From: Romanomermis culicivorax
Taxonomy: Eukaryota > Nematoda > Enoplea > Mermithida > Mermithidae
DNA: 64,000 bases
Assembly (NCBI GenBank): GCA_963922205.1
Contig: CAWUHX010000043.1
Span: 1,054,001 to 1,118,000, forward strand
Direction: 5' to 3'
Under the pieces are notes generated by a model. That model ran no database searches. It was not told where the DNA came from and saw nothing but the letters and a program-made list of their open reading frames with translations. This document shows positions 47,200 through 59,300 of this stretch, piece by piece (position 1 is the stretch's first letter; the number at the start of each line of letters is the position of its first letter). The position numbers and the translations under genes are program-made.

Positions 47200-48390
47200 C
47201 AGGTCATTTTTGCAGTGTAGACAACCTCACAGCACGGGGTTGTCTACACAGCAAAAGCCTAAACTCCGCTCACGGCTATCAGAATGAATTTCATTTTGAA
47301 GATGCCCCTGACGGAACGGGCGCTATGCGCCCGCCTTCGTGGCTCCGCTTCGCTCCCCCCAAAGCCTAAGCCTTAGCCTAAGGATTAAGTTCGTAAATGA
47401 CAGGCAGTACACTGTAGTTCCCGTTACTTTCTTGCAGATAGTCATCTTCACACTAAAACCAGTTTACACTACTTCATTCTTGGGCTCAGGCTTGTTCTTG
47501 TTCATTTATGTTAATTTTATTGAAAAATAATGTATACTTCTTGTATTGAAATCGGTCAATCTTCAGCAGCTTCACACGGTACTTCATGATGAAACAATAA
47601 TTTAGCCTGTTTTTCTATCAGGCGCGGCGCGGCCGTTCGTATATTTACTTCCACTTGCTAATTAATGCTCAACAGCTTCTATCAATCAAGTTATAGGTCG
47701 TCCCATTTTGTAATCGTTTACAGTCAGTATTTCGCCGAAAATTGAGATTTCCATCAATTCTCAATTTTTCCTCACGGGGCCTGGAATTTTGCAAACGTTT
47801 TCAACATAAAATTTCGGATTCATAAACGATGAACATTGAATACATCATTCTAGTATGCAATTTTATAACTTCTATTCAGGAATATTTGTTGCAGTGATTC
47901 ATTTTCTAGCGGTTTAGACGTTTTAGAATATAAAAACTGGAAAGTTTTTCTGGCGGAAGAACAAAATGCACTCTATCAGTTTGATTTTAATTTATTCCTC
48001 AACGTTGTCAAAATGAAAATCCGAAAATTTTTCCGGTGCTCCGCGCCTAGAAAAACTCAGACCTATACTTGGGTGCTGCTCCACCGTTCTTTTCATGCAA
48101 ATGAAATTCAGCTGGTAGAAAATGTACAAAGGAAGTTTACCAAGAGATTAAACAGTAAAATATCTAGCCTTATGACGAACGACTGAAAGTTCTTCATCGA
48201 AAACAACTTGAAACCCGTTAATAGCCGCTCTTTCTTTAATGTATAAGTTTATCAAAGGTCATACTTTTATCGACAAAAATGATTTCTTTATGATAAAACT
48301 CTAATGACGACACACGTCGCCAACCCAACCTCAAACTTATTACTGGCAAAGCAAAGACGAATTTGAGATTATATGATTTTTGTATCAGGT
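47200..48390. other. Intergenic region with small hairpins, no gene seen
   Basis: Contains the perfect 12-base stem GTGTAGACAACC / GGTTGTCTACAC (47215-47226 and 47238-47249) and GGGCGCTATGCGCCC (47319). Otherwise unremarkable. Confidence 0.5.
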
Positions 48391-48547
48391 CAGGGCCGTG
48401 CACAAGGGGGGGGGGGGCGGCCGCCCCCCATTGAAGCAGCATGCACACAGTATATCCGCATAAAATCAACATTTTCTGGGGCTATTCAGTAAAAAAAATC
48501 TAGTCCGCCCCCCCCCCCCCCATGAAAAAATCTTGCGCACGGCCCTG
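48391..48547. mobile_element. hAT-like miniature element, 157 bases
   Basis: Terminal inverted repeats CAGGGCCGTGCACAAG / CTTGCGCACGGCCCTG. Flanked by TATCAGGT (48383-48390) and TAACAGGT (48548-48555), an 8-base duplication with one mismatch. Inside are a G12 run and a C14 run in inverted relation. Confidence 0.8.
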
Positions 48548-48559
48548 TAACAGGTATAT

Positions 48560-50816
48560 TAATATCTGCAATAACGTTCCTTCGGGTGCTATGAATTCTT
48601 CCAGTCTGCTATCTTTCGAGAATAAAATCATGAAAATCTATTTTCCAAGTTCCATGGGGGTGCGCGTTAGTTCGTTACACTTTGTAACCTGCGCTTCCTA
48701 GACTAATCGAATTTGTCGTTTCTTTAATTTTTTCATTGTGAACTAACATCACGTTGAAACTTTTGTTTTTTCTGTTTTTTAACCTTGTCCGATATTTATG
48801 TTTTTTTCGCTGTCTGCGTATTTTCTTACGTTTCTTCGGTCTTAAAATTGTTTAGTGTTTAACCGTAATATCTTCTTTTTTATATTCTTGTTTGTTTTCG
48901 ACTAGTATAATCAATCAATCAAATGAATAAAATTGGATAATTCTACTCGAAACCACAGAAATGTTAATAGCTGATAAATTCGTAAGAACTCTATCGTTAA
49001 TAGGCTTTCTGCTCCTGTAGAACGCCAATATATTATTCATTGGCTCAATTTGACTGACCTAATTTTTTCAGTTTGTTCCTCGTTTTTGCACTGACTCCGA
49101 AGTCATCAGAATGCTTTGGTATGCTCCTAAGATGCAGAAAAAGCGCCCGTGGCAACATCATAAACGTTTTTAAAAATGTGGGAACTTTTTTGGAAAATAA
49201 GCAAAAAGAATTTTGGTTCGGTTCTCATGCGGAAAAAATCTTCGAGGAGAAAAACGGTGATCCGGATATTTGACTTGAATCAGCGTTTTTTGAGCCATAA
49301 CGTTTTTTTGGCATTAAACAAACTTGTAATGGATCAGAAAATTTTGAGTGTTTGTGCCAATTGGCGCAATTTTTTTCAGTTGTCAAAAGCCTAAATTTAA
49401 AAAAGCCCAAGAGTCTAAAGCATAATACGACGAGGATAAATTTTTGGTGAAATTTGTATTATCGCAGCAAACTTATATGTTATCAATGACTGATAAATAA
49501 AAAGAAATTCTGAACTGTCTCGATTTTGAGTAGGAATTAAAAGTAGGAACTGAAAGTATTATTATTGCAGTTTGATTCAAGTTGAAAAATTGACATTGTC
49601 GGCACAATCGTTCGGTTAAAAGTATATTGCTTAACAATTATAGACACGATTAATATTTACATGTTGTTGATGAAAATTTTGCAGCCGGAAATGAAACAAA
49701 AAATAAACTATTTGAATTCTTCCAGATTCCATTTCCTTTTTAGTCCTAAACCGTTTTCTCCTAAAATAAGCCCCTGGTAAAACAAGCTAAAAAATTTTTG
49801 TTCGGTTTCTTTTCCGGGGAACTCCCCACATTCCCCCATTGGTTACGGGCCTCTATATTATTATAACTCTTCCTTCAGCACCTCAATTTGGCTTTTTGTA
49901 TAAAAATCTTGAGAGATGTACGTAGCTTTTATCATGTGAAAACTTCTGGACTAAGATGCTTTTTGGCTATTGATCAAATCCAACTTACGATTGGCGTCTT
50001 AGCATTCTAGTTCGAGAACGCCTCGAAATTTGTAAAACTCATAAAGACAGCTTGGGCTTGGACAAAACTATTTTTTTCACAGAGTATAAATGTAAGTTTA
50101 TCGGATTGCAACATGATTACTGATAAATCTAGAACTGATTTGAGACTTCAACCGTTACGTTAACATTTGGAACAATTCTCGTTGACCCAGTGCATAATGC
50201 AGGCTGAGGCCGAACTACTTTTCATATCAATTCAAACTATATAAATTAGCTGTTCTGAAATGCGCGTTTAAAAACTAAAAGTAAACAAATTTTCGGCGCT
50301 ACTCTCCAGGTTTGACATTATGACTTTTTCCGACTTTTACTCTCGAAACGCAGATAAAAATTACAATATCATTGAACAGCTTTGAAACATCAAATGTAAT
50401 TGTTCTTTCTTATCCTATTGATGATTATTCTGGATTTGAATCACTGTTTTTCGTTTAATTGAGACCTTCGTAAGAAATTTTCGAATATGAAAGAAAGTCA
50501 TACTCTTTCGCAGGATAAAGGTACAATAATTATAATATTCAACTGGCTTAACTTAGTATGCATTTTGGAGTTCATTAGAAGTCACAACTTCGAAAATTTC
50601 CAGGTCCTACCGGCCCTGTGTAAAAGGGCCTGGTTACTACTGATTTCTTTATCAGCTTTTGTTTATCAATGTCCATGTCAAACTTCAAGACCAATTTAGG
50701 CTATTCGAGTTTATTGCCATTTTCCTGTTTAGAAGATGGTAAAGGTATGCGTGGTATATGAGCATGTAGAAGACGAAGACCTCCAGCACCGCGTTTCGTA
50801 ATCATTGTGATTCGTG
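48560..50816. other. Intergenic region upstream of the ANKIB1-type gene
   Basis: No convincing coding exon on either strand. The promoter of the ligase gene should lie here, but I see no clear TATA or initiator near the start codon. RRP12 exons were looked for on the minus strand and not found. Confidence 0.5.
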
Positions 50817-53800
50817 ATGGGTAACCACGCTTCGAAATTCCGCAAGCATTTGCAACGCGGCGATGAATTTGCCGTCATGCAATTATACGAAAGGCACGCC
50901 GATATGCGCAAGTCTTTGGACGCCAACGCATCTTACGGCGAACATTTCAATAATAATACCGCGCTTCATTTCGCCTGCATCCACGCTATGAAATTGATGA
51001 TCAAGTAAGTCTTTTGTTGTGTTGTGTTTGTACCTTAGATGTACTAATTTTTTCAAGCTGCTGGAGATTGTAGATAGTCCAGAAAAACTGTTTATAAATT
51101 ATGAATTCGAGGAAAACGGCAATATCATATTAAATTTGAGCTGAAGGCCCACCTAAATTCGGAAACCAGGCAAACCAACTAAGAATTTGTATTCTTCAAT
51201 TGATAAGAACTTCTGGCATTGCTCAACATTGGTGTGTTATCATAACGTAACCGAACTCTGACGTTTGGCTGAGTCAGCGGACTTTTTTATGCATGAGGTC
51301 AAGCCTGTTGCCAGGATTTTTTTCGAGAGGGGGCACACATTTTTTCACTTAATTTAATGTAAAATTGGCTATTCTGATTCGACTTTTTCTGAGAGAAAAA
51401 ATTAAAGGTCCTACCTTTGCATTTTTTCAATACTTGAAACATGAGGGGAGGGCATATGGCCAGCGATCGATCGGGCTCAAAATTTCACCAGGCTCGGGCC
51501 TGAATTTTTTACCGGGCCTTGCATCGGGCCCGGGCTTGTTGCATAATATCTATATAGGCTAGTCAAAACATAAAGCTGATGACATTTAAACATAAAAATA
51601 TCAAGATTGATACCACAATAAAAATTTTATTCAATAATTTGCACATAGAAGCTCTAAATATTTGAATATCAACAAGATTCAATCAACTTCAGAGCAAGCC
51701 TCATAATCGTGACATCAATTGATTTTCAAAATCCCTAATTAACTTATGACAAATGCCAACAGATCATCACAGGCGATATTACTAGAACTCCATTCATCCC
51801 ATCCAAGGTCTGGCCCCCTCAGGGTTTTTTTAGGCCAATTATGAGCCATGGCTCCTAAAAATTTAGGGGCACAAGCCAAATTGGCTTGTAAAAATGAGAG
51901 CCAAACCACCCTTTTTGATTAGGCTATTGGGCTTCCTGTGCAGAGATACATTTTTATTCATTTTGAAATGAAAAATACCGAAAATTTTTCGGCGCTTTGC
52001 GCCGGATTTCAAATTATGTATGACTCTTGGTATCATTTCTGTTGTGCGGTCAGAAAATGTTATCGTAGCTTATGCTTATAGCTTCCAGAAACCAGCATGC
52101 TATGCATGAATGTGTGGCCTTGTATTGCTTTTTTTCACGTATTTTCCAAACATTTTTCTAAATTATTTTCACAAAATCGTTTTGCAGCGCTTTAGAAATT
52201 ATGGCTTTGGTGAACATAACTTTTTGCATTTTGAAAATCATTAAAACATCATCAGCATGGGAAATAGCAGAGGTTATTGCTATTTGAAGAAGCCATTCAG
52301 ATTCATTGTTGCTTGCCTAATTTTTGAATTTTAGTTTGCACCACAGAATACACCTTGAATTCGCTGAAAAAATAGAAATCTGAAAAAATAGAAAAAAAAT
52401 TGAAAAAATGAAAAAAAATCCTGCATGAAGGAAATTCAGCGAAAAAATAATTCGCTGAATTTCCTTCATGCAGGAAAAATATATTAAAAGTGTGCATTTT
52501 CCAACGCTATAGAACATCATAATCTAAAATTTTCTTTCAGTGCTAAGTGCCGGAGATCAAGTCCGAAGTAAAATTCCTATCGCGCTTTTTTATGTTATAG
52601 ACATATACATGGAATTGGGGGGAAGTGCTATGGGAACCCCCCCCCCCAGAAATCGTCGACCATATGGCTAGCCATTGGGCGACCGCCCCCCAGGATTTTC
52701 CTATCCTATGCCTAGCCATATGGTAGCCGTAGGAACCCCCATACTTTTGGTCGGAAAAATGTTAATTTTTTGATGAAAAATGTCAATTTTTGAACAAAAA
52801 ATAATCAAAAATGTGAATTTTCTGGGCGCTTCGCGCCATGAATACATTTTTTTCGGTCTTTTTTAAAAAAAATTACGATTTTTTGAATTATTTTTCGGAC
52901 TTTTTTCGTGAAAAAAATAGATTTTTTTCTTTGAGAGACCCCTCCCCCTAAAATTTGGGGAATTACTGACCCCCGGCCCAAAAAAAGTCGTCCGACTTCC
53001 CCCCCCCAGACCTTTGGTCTCCGTTACATGTATGGTTATAGATCATGTCAAAACAATCGCTTTTGATAAATAATTGTGATTGGTAAATTACTGGCTCCAG
53101 ATATATAAGATCCAAAATGGATGTAAAATGTTTGACCTCTTCCGCCAATCAAATGGTAAAAAGATCATGATCGGTCATCGTCAGCTGCTGTAGAGTGTGC
53201 TGAAAAAATGCATTTTCTGACATTTTAGAGGCCTCGAAATCAAAATTTTTCGGCGCTGGGCACCGAACAAGTTACTTTAGTCAGACTTTTGATCTCTCAC
53301 CCAAAACTCAAGAAATTCAATTTTAAAAGTCAGGAACTGACGCGAAGTGAATGAAAAACAAGGGAAGTATCTTTTAATCATTTTTCTGATGAAATTAAGC
53401 GAATTTATCACTTTTAGAGTGAGCAACTAAACCAAATTTTCCCCCAAGTTGCAGATCAATCTGGCTTGTGCAAAATACCCTAATGATTGATTTGAATAAT
53501 GAGTGATCTCATTTGTGAGCCTTATTATTCTGTGTGTGATTGAGAATGTATTAAAAATGATTGATCTGTTATGTGGGCTTCTACTGTGATTTCGAAGAGT
53601 GTTTTTGACTAAATTTGTTGCAAAAACATTGTTTTTTACTATACCACATTTATTTACAAACTTTTTAGTTTTGGCTTGTTGAAATTCCTATTGGCCTGTA
53701 GAATTTTGACCTTAGGAGTCAAATGGCCTATCGAGAAAAAACCGAAAAAACCCCTGGGTCCCCTAGATCTCACCGCAAGCTAAGGACAAATGGAGAATAG

Positions 53801-56347
53801 TCTTGCCAAACAGGTCGTCACAGATGACATTACTAGAACTCTATTCATCTCATTCAAGGTCTGGCTTCCTATACTTCACCCCCAGTTAGGGATGAATGAA
53901 GAATAGTCGCACCAAAGGTTGGCAAGCAACACACAACTTGAACTCTTGAACTCAATTGGAGAGATAAATTCTGTTCTTGTTGATGACATTTTGATCATTT
54001 CTCAAATGCAAAAAATTTATGTTCAGCAAAGTCAAAAATTTTCAGAGATAACAAAAAGATTTTGGAAATATAATCTTGATGCGAATGCAAATTTATGACA
54101 ACATTTCTTAATCATGGATTGGGAAGACCAAGAACTACAAATCATTTGATATCTGGCACAAAGGGCGGGAAAATTTCAAGTATTTTCCATTTAGAAGCAT
54201 GGAAAGATAAAAAACTGTGTCCGAGTGCTAAAAATGCAAAAACTACAAAAAAAAACCAAAAACCGGCTTAGAAAACACAGTCAAACCGCGAGAAAGCTGC
54301 CAAAAGCGACCGAAAGCTGTGGACATGGTGAGGAACCGCAGCATCTTGCCACAGATAGAGCACAAGCATCGATCTGATTGGTCGAAAAATGTATCGAATT
54401 TTTGAGTTTCGTTCTGACTATTTTTTTGGCTGTGGTTTAGGCATAGATTTAGGCATAGGGTTAGGGTTAGACTTAGGCTTCGGCTCCGATTTATGGTTGA
54501 GATGCAGTAAACTACATTTTTCCGACCAATCAAATTAACGCAGTAAATTTTTTCAACCAATGAAACTGTACCAGGATTTACTCAGCTGGGTAATTCGGGT
54601 ACCCAGTGTGAAGCTCTACTCATGCATTGCACTGTCTGCACTTTTTGCTTTTTAATTATTTAGCCCGTGTATTTGATGTTTCAATGAACTGAATGGAAAA
54701 TTATTCATTTTAACCAAGCCCGGGCCCGGGTACCCGGTCGATCGTTGGTCATGACCCCCCAACCCTCCCTCTGTCTACAGGCCTGCACGAGGTCATATAT
54801 ACTCAAAATTTTAAAAATAGAGATCATTGGACAAAAAAATTTTCCGACCCAAAAGCTGAAAAAGTGGTTTTAAAAACTAGTTCTTTTTGGTCTAAAAGCC
54901 CATGAAAATCCGAATAGCGCAAAGCAGCCAAAAATTGACATTTTCGACGATTTTTTGTCCAAAAATCTATTTTCGGCCGCATAATGGGCATTTAAGATTT
55001 TTTTATTTCAAAAGAATGAGGTTCTCGAGATAGCCACTTGATTGGAAATTCGATTCCTGGAAGAAATTCCTATAGCACTTTGTACCCTATCCTATAATGA
55101 CTATCAAGTGACGCCTTTATTAAGCCTATGTTGTGAGATATAGTTTTGGCAAATTTTCTCGGTTCATTCAATATTTTTAAATATTTTACACGATTCTGAT
55201 ATTATTTAGTAATCGAATGCAAATTTGACGGTTTCGGTCTATTTTTTTGTAGTTATTCCTTGATTTTTCTCCACACTTTTCCGTTTTAGGGCATTCGTAG
55301 CTGACAACGGTGGGAACCCTAACAAAACAAACGGCGACGATGCAAATGCTTTGCATCTAGTATGCCAAATCGGTAGACGTAACCGCAATATTGAATGTAA
55401 AGTGCGTGCCGAATGTTTGTCGTTTTTATTGACTTGGCAAGGCGTCGTCCTGGCTAACGGGCTTGTGGAAAGAGCCAATATGAATGCATTAGACTCAGTG
55501 AGTTTTGTTTGATAAAGTTTTTTCGTAAGAACTTCCTTCAGTTTCAGCTTTTTGAAATCACTCTTTCTTCGCTTCTTCTCATTCTAAAGTTTGCTGATAT
55601 TTTTGTAGATTCAGTATTTCTGTTGAAAATTTACAAAGGAAATCATCTTTTTTAGAAAAAGAATACACCTCTCCACTACGCAGCTGCTCACGGTATGAAA
55701 CAATGCGTTGAAGTATGCCCTGCTTGAATTGTCCCCCTCCAACCTAATTCTTAATTGATTCGAACTTCTGCTTCTTACAGATTCTAGTCAACAAAAATGT
55801 AAATATTTTCCTGGAAAATGAAAATAAAGAAACGGCTTGCGATTTGGCAATCAAGGCTGGTCATGCCGACGTTGGTGAATATCTGGAATCGCGGATGTTG
55901 TTTTCAGTATGTCGTTAGTCATATCACACTTTTCAGCAGTGCTCTTATACACGGATGATATTTCCAGGCAGAAACCACAGAAGATATTAACGAAGAAGAA
56001 ATTTTCCCAGTTTTTGAGGTATGTGTGTTTAAGCAGTAAAAATGGTATAAAAACAACGGATTTTAGTGCCAAAGAAAAGTCAAGTTTTAAAATATATTTC
56101 TCTTTCTTTGGATCTAATTTGATTCCCACGATCTTTTTTCGATCAGCCAATTTACTTCTTTGTGAAATGGACTCAGACATTATCATAAGTTTTCTATTAC
56201 TTTAAATTAGCTATCTTGATTTCTGACAGGCATTCAGCGGTCTTCGAGAGCAGGATTTGAGAGAAGCCAAAGACCTTTTGTTGGTTGAAACAGCCGACAT
56301 GCTACACATTCCCCTATTTACGGCTGAAACACTCCTGAAACATCATG
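50817..56347 (+). CDS. ANKIB1: ANKIB1 part 1: N-terminus and ankyrin repeats (exons 1-6)
   Basis: Exon 1 gives 62 residues ending at an ankyrin-like [17 protein letters not shown]. Exon 2 contains [18 protein letters not shown], exon 3 [17 protein letters not shown], and exon 4 [20 protein letters not shown], the usual TPLH/A-G-A rhythm of ankyrin repeats. Exon 5 is acidic ([10 protein letters not shown]). Exon 6 has [20 protein letters not shown], the region that links to the RING part in ANKIB1. The exon 2-5 junctions are all phase 0. MGN at the start could be N-myristoylated (glycine at position 2), an inference from sequence only. Intron 1 is about 4.3 kb because of nested insertions; introns 3 and 5 are well under 250 bases. 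Confidence 0.92.
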
Positions 56348-59300
56348 GTAAGCTTTTTTCTACTATGGATAAGCCACTAAAGCTTGTTTCAAGAATGAAT
56401 AACATAAAAATATTACCGAAAGAACAATAGTTCTTGATAATCCTTCGCACATCAAGACTTGTCCAGTGGTTCACTGATTGTAAATCTCAGGACCTGATAA
56501 CCCGGACCTCACAGTATCCGGGTATTTCAGGTACCCGGGTTATGTATGGAATTGTACTTAAAAATGCCAGTGAATGAAGGCATTTCATGAAAATTTTAAG
56601 AAAAACGTGTATCTTGAGGTAAGAATTTGCAAAATCATAAATGCAAAAGTTAGAACAGACTAAATTCTTTCAAGAGAACTTCACACTTTCAGATCATTTT
56701 TGGTTATCTGGTTACTTACCAGTCATCACCATACTTGAACGGAACCTTGAGGTCTATGGGGGATCAAGCGACTTCTTAGGGCCGGAAGTCATTGATTCCC
56801 CAAAGATTTATGGGGGCCTCTGAAGGCAAAAAATTTGATTTTTTCACCAAAAAAGTTCGAAATACAGTTTAGAAAGAAGTAATTTTTGTCTCAAAAACCG
56901 TAAAAATGTATTTATTGTACGGAGCGACGAGAAAGTTGACATTTTTGACCATTTTTATTAAAAAATTGACATTTTTTATCAAAAAATTTACGTTTTCAGT
57001 ATTTTTTGAATAAAAGTATGGGGTCCTCATGACTACCATATAGCTATCCCATAGAATTGCAAACTTCTGGATAGCTAGCCAATAGCTAGCCATATGGCCG
57101 ACAATTTTGGGTATTCCAATGGCACTTTCCCCCAATTGTGCATTCATGATCATCACTACTATCTCATAAGTTCATGTTCGAACTAGTCATATCGTTAGGT
57201 CCAGGTTCTTCTGTCTCAATCGGGTCATCATCGTCAGTTTCGTACCCAGAAATGTTAGGACGAAGCATACATGTAATTGGGGGTAAGTGCTATAGGAACA
57301 CTCTTCCCCAGAAATTGTCGACCATATGGCTAGCCATTGGGCAACCCAGTCACGGGATTTTTCAATCTTATGGCTAGCCATATGGTAGTCATAGGGACCT
57401 CATACTTTTGGTCGGAGAAATATCAATTTTTGAACAAAAAATGCTAAAAAACATTAATTTGCTCGGCGCTTCGCGCCATGGATACATTTTACAGCTTTTT
57501 CAGATAAATTTGCTATTTTTTGAGCCGTTTTTCGTACTCTTTTGGTGAAAAAATAAATTTTTTTTCAAAGACCCCACTTAAATTTTGGGAATCAGTGACC
57601 CCCGGCCCTAAAAAAAGTCGTCCGACCTGGCCAGACCTCGGGACCCCGTTACATGTATGAGATGAAATTTAATTTCATCTGGTTAAACGGCACCCGGAAT
57701 GTAAAGAAATGCTTTCGTAGTTGAAAAACCCTCCAACGCACGCGGATTTATTTTTTCGTAATATTTTCGTAGCATATTTGCTATGCTACGGTCAACTTGA
57801 GGTGGCTGGAAACGCACATGTTTTTTTTCTTTGCTTAAAGGCTTACTTATATTGCCTTTTTTTGACGGAACGGAACGGATCGTCAACGGCTTGAAACGTT
57901 CACCCTGAAAATCCACTTTCAGTTGGTAAGGATAACTGCAATTTTGCGGAAAACGGCCGACTGTAATCTCCAACCGAAGGGAACGAAAATTTCCCGTTCG
58001 TTTGGTTACGTTCCGTCGATTTCATTCCGTTCCGTTCTGTCGGAAAAATCAAGTATGGACGAGTCTTGAGCATCTTTTCCCGTTCCATATTTAATTTATA
58101 AAACATGAACTTGTCAAAGTAAGCCGTTCTTTGGCCATCTTGTTCGTCGTCTTAAAACAAATTTCTTATGTTTTGAATTCTTCAGAGTGGTCTAGAGAAG
58201 CCCTGATCGAAGCGTGGATGCGGGATCCGTCTTCTTGTTGCGAAAAGTGCGGTGTACACTATAATCAATCCATGTTTAATAAACGTAATTCGAATCGAAG
58301 TCGCACTTCAATTCCCTCTGGTAGTGTTGCCATAGACATAACATCCGTTTCAGGGTCTCCTAATATGGCAGGTTTGCTGATATTCGCATTTTTACCCTCA
58401 ATCAAAATGACTTCATTTCATCTTGTCCTAGATCACGAATATTTGAAGTATGAAGATGATCCATTTGATTGTAGTGCGTCATTGTCCATGGAATCTGAAA
58501 GATCTGAAGAACACGAAATTGTGAGTTAATCTAGAAGAGCCCTTAGAGCTAATTTGACACACACTTGCTAGAGTTCGTTCAACTCATCAGAAAACTTATA
58601 TCGTATATTTTCAAATTTAGTGTGGTATATGCGCTGAAAATATACTATACTCCGATACGGTTGGAACTACGGAATGTAGCCATCGTTTTTGTAAATCTTG
58701 TTGGAAAAGGTGTGTTTTCTCGTCCTCCCGAAGGTCACATGTTTGCAGAAACGCATTTTATCATTAGTTACATTTGCGTTCGCTTGCAAGATGGCGAATC
58801 CCACGGTATAAACTGTCCGGCTTTCGATTGTAATAAATTAGTGCCACTGGAATTGATCGAGCTTGTTCTGTCGCCCACTATGGCCCGTAAATTTCTTAAA
58901 TTTGACATCAAGGTATGTACTACATTCAGAATAGAAATGTGAAGTGTGAAAAAAGACTTTTCACTCCTGTATTAGTTGCTTCCTTTAAATGGCTAGGATT
59001 TTACAAAAATAGGGCATTACATTGATGTTTTCTATTGAATAAATCGATTGACGAATTTTTGTTAATCACGACTTGGAGACTTTAATGAATCGCACTTAAT
59101 TGAGGCAGTCGTTGTCAGATCATTTTATGGCTTCTTATTATTGAGCTGCGTGAAGGAACGTCTCTTCTAAACGTCTTTTTTACATTTTTGAAGTTTGTTG
59201 TGTCCTGATTGAATCTTGCATGTGAGATACGCCCCACCAAATTGTAAGAAAATAATGTAAAACATCGTTATTTCCAGAAAAATTATATGCAAATTCTGAA

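Larger units (their letters stand above)
51820..53756. mobile_element. Third-level hAT-like element, 1.94 kb
   Basis: Ends CAGGGTTTTTTTAGGCC and (reverse complement) CAGGGGTTTTTTCGG. Flanked by GGCCCCCT (51812-51819) and GGTCCCCT (53757-53764), an 8-base duplication with one mismatch. Subterminal regions also match in inverted form (GCCATGGCTCCTAA versus GCCATTTGACTCCTAA). No intact transposase. Confidence 0.75.
51461..54747. mobile_element. Second-level element, ANKIB1 intron 1
   Basis: Inverted ends CAGCGATCGATCGGG (51461) and CCCGGTCGATCGTTG (ending 54747), with several GGGCCCGGG words inside both ends. No clear target duplication. It contains a direct repeat (51760-51811 and 53815-53872, ATTACTAGAACTC plus TTCATC) in which the third-level element has inserted. 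Confidence 0.55.
51302..54784. mobile_element. Outermost element of a nested insertion in ANKIB1 intron 1
   Basis: Flanked by the direct repeats GCATGAGGTCA (51291-51301) and GCACGAGGTCA (54785-54795). Imperfect inverted ends: AGCCTGTTGCCAGG on the left and, reverse-complemented, AGGCCTGTAGACAGAGG on the right. It encloses the elements at 51461-54747, 51820-53756 and 52602-53034. No transposase is recognised. Confidence 0.5.

Noticed and set aside
46656-47369. 237-residue plus-strand ORF rich in Gly and Pro
   Set aside because: It crosses the foldback element; Gly and Pro runs are translations of G and C runs.
49073-49410. Overlapping ORFs between RRP12 and ANKIB1
   Set aside because: Both strands open, no motif, no splice signals that connect them to either gene.
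54458-54470. GGGTTAGGGTTAG telomere-like motif
   Set aside because: Only two units inside a degenerate TTAGGCATAG-type repeat; not an interstitial telomere.
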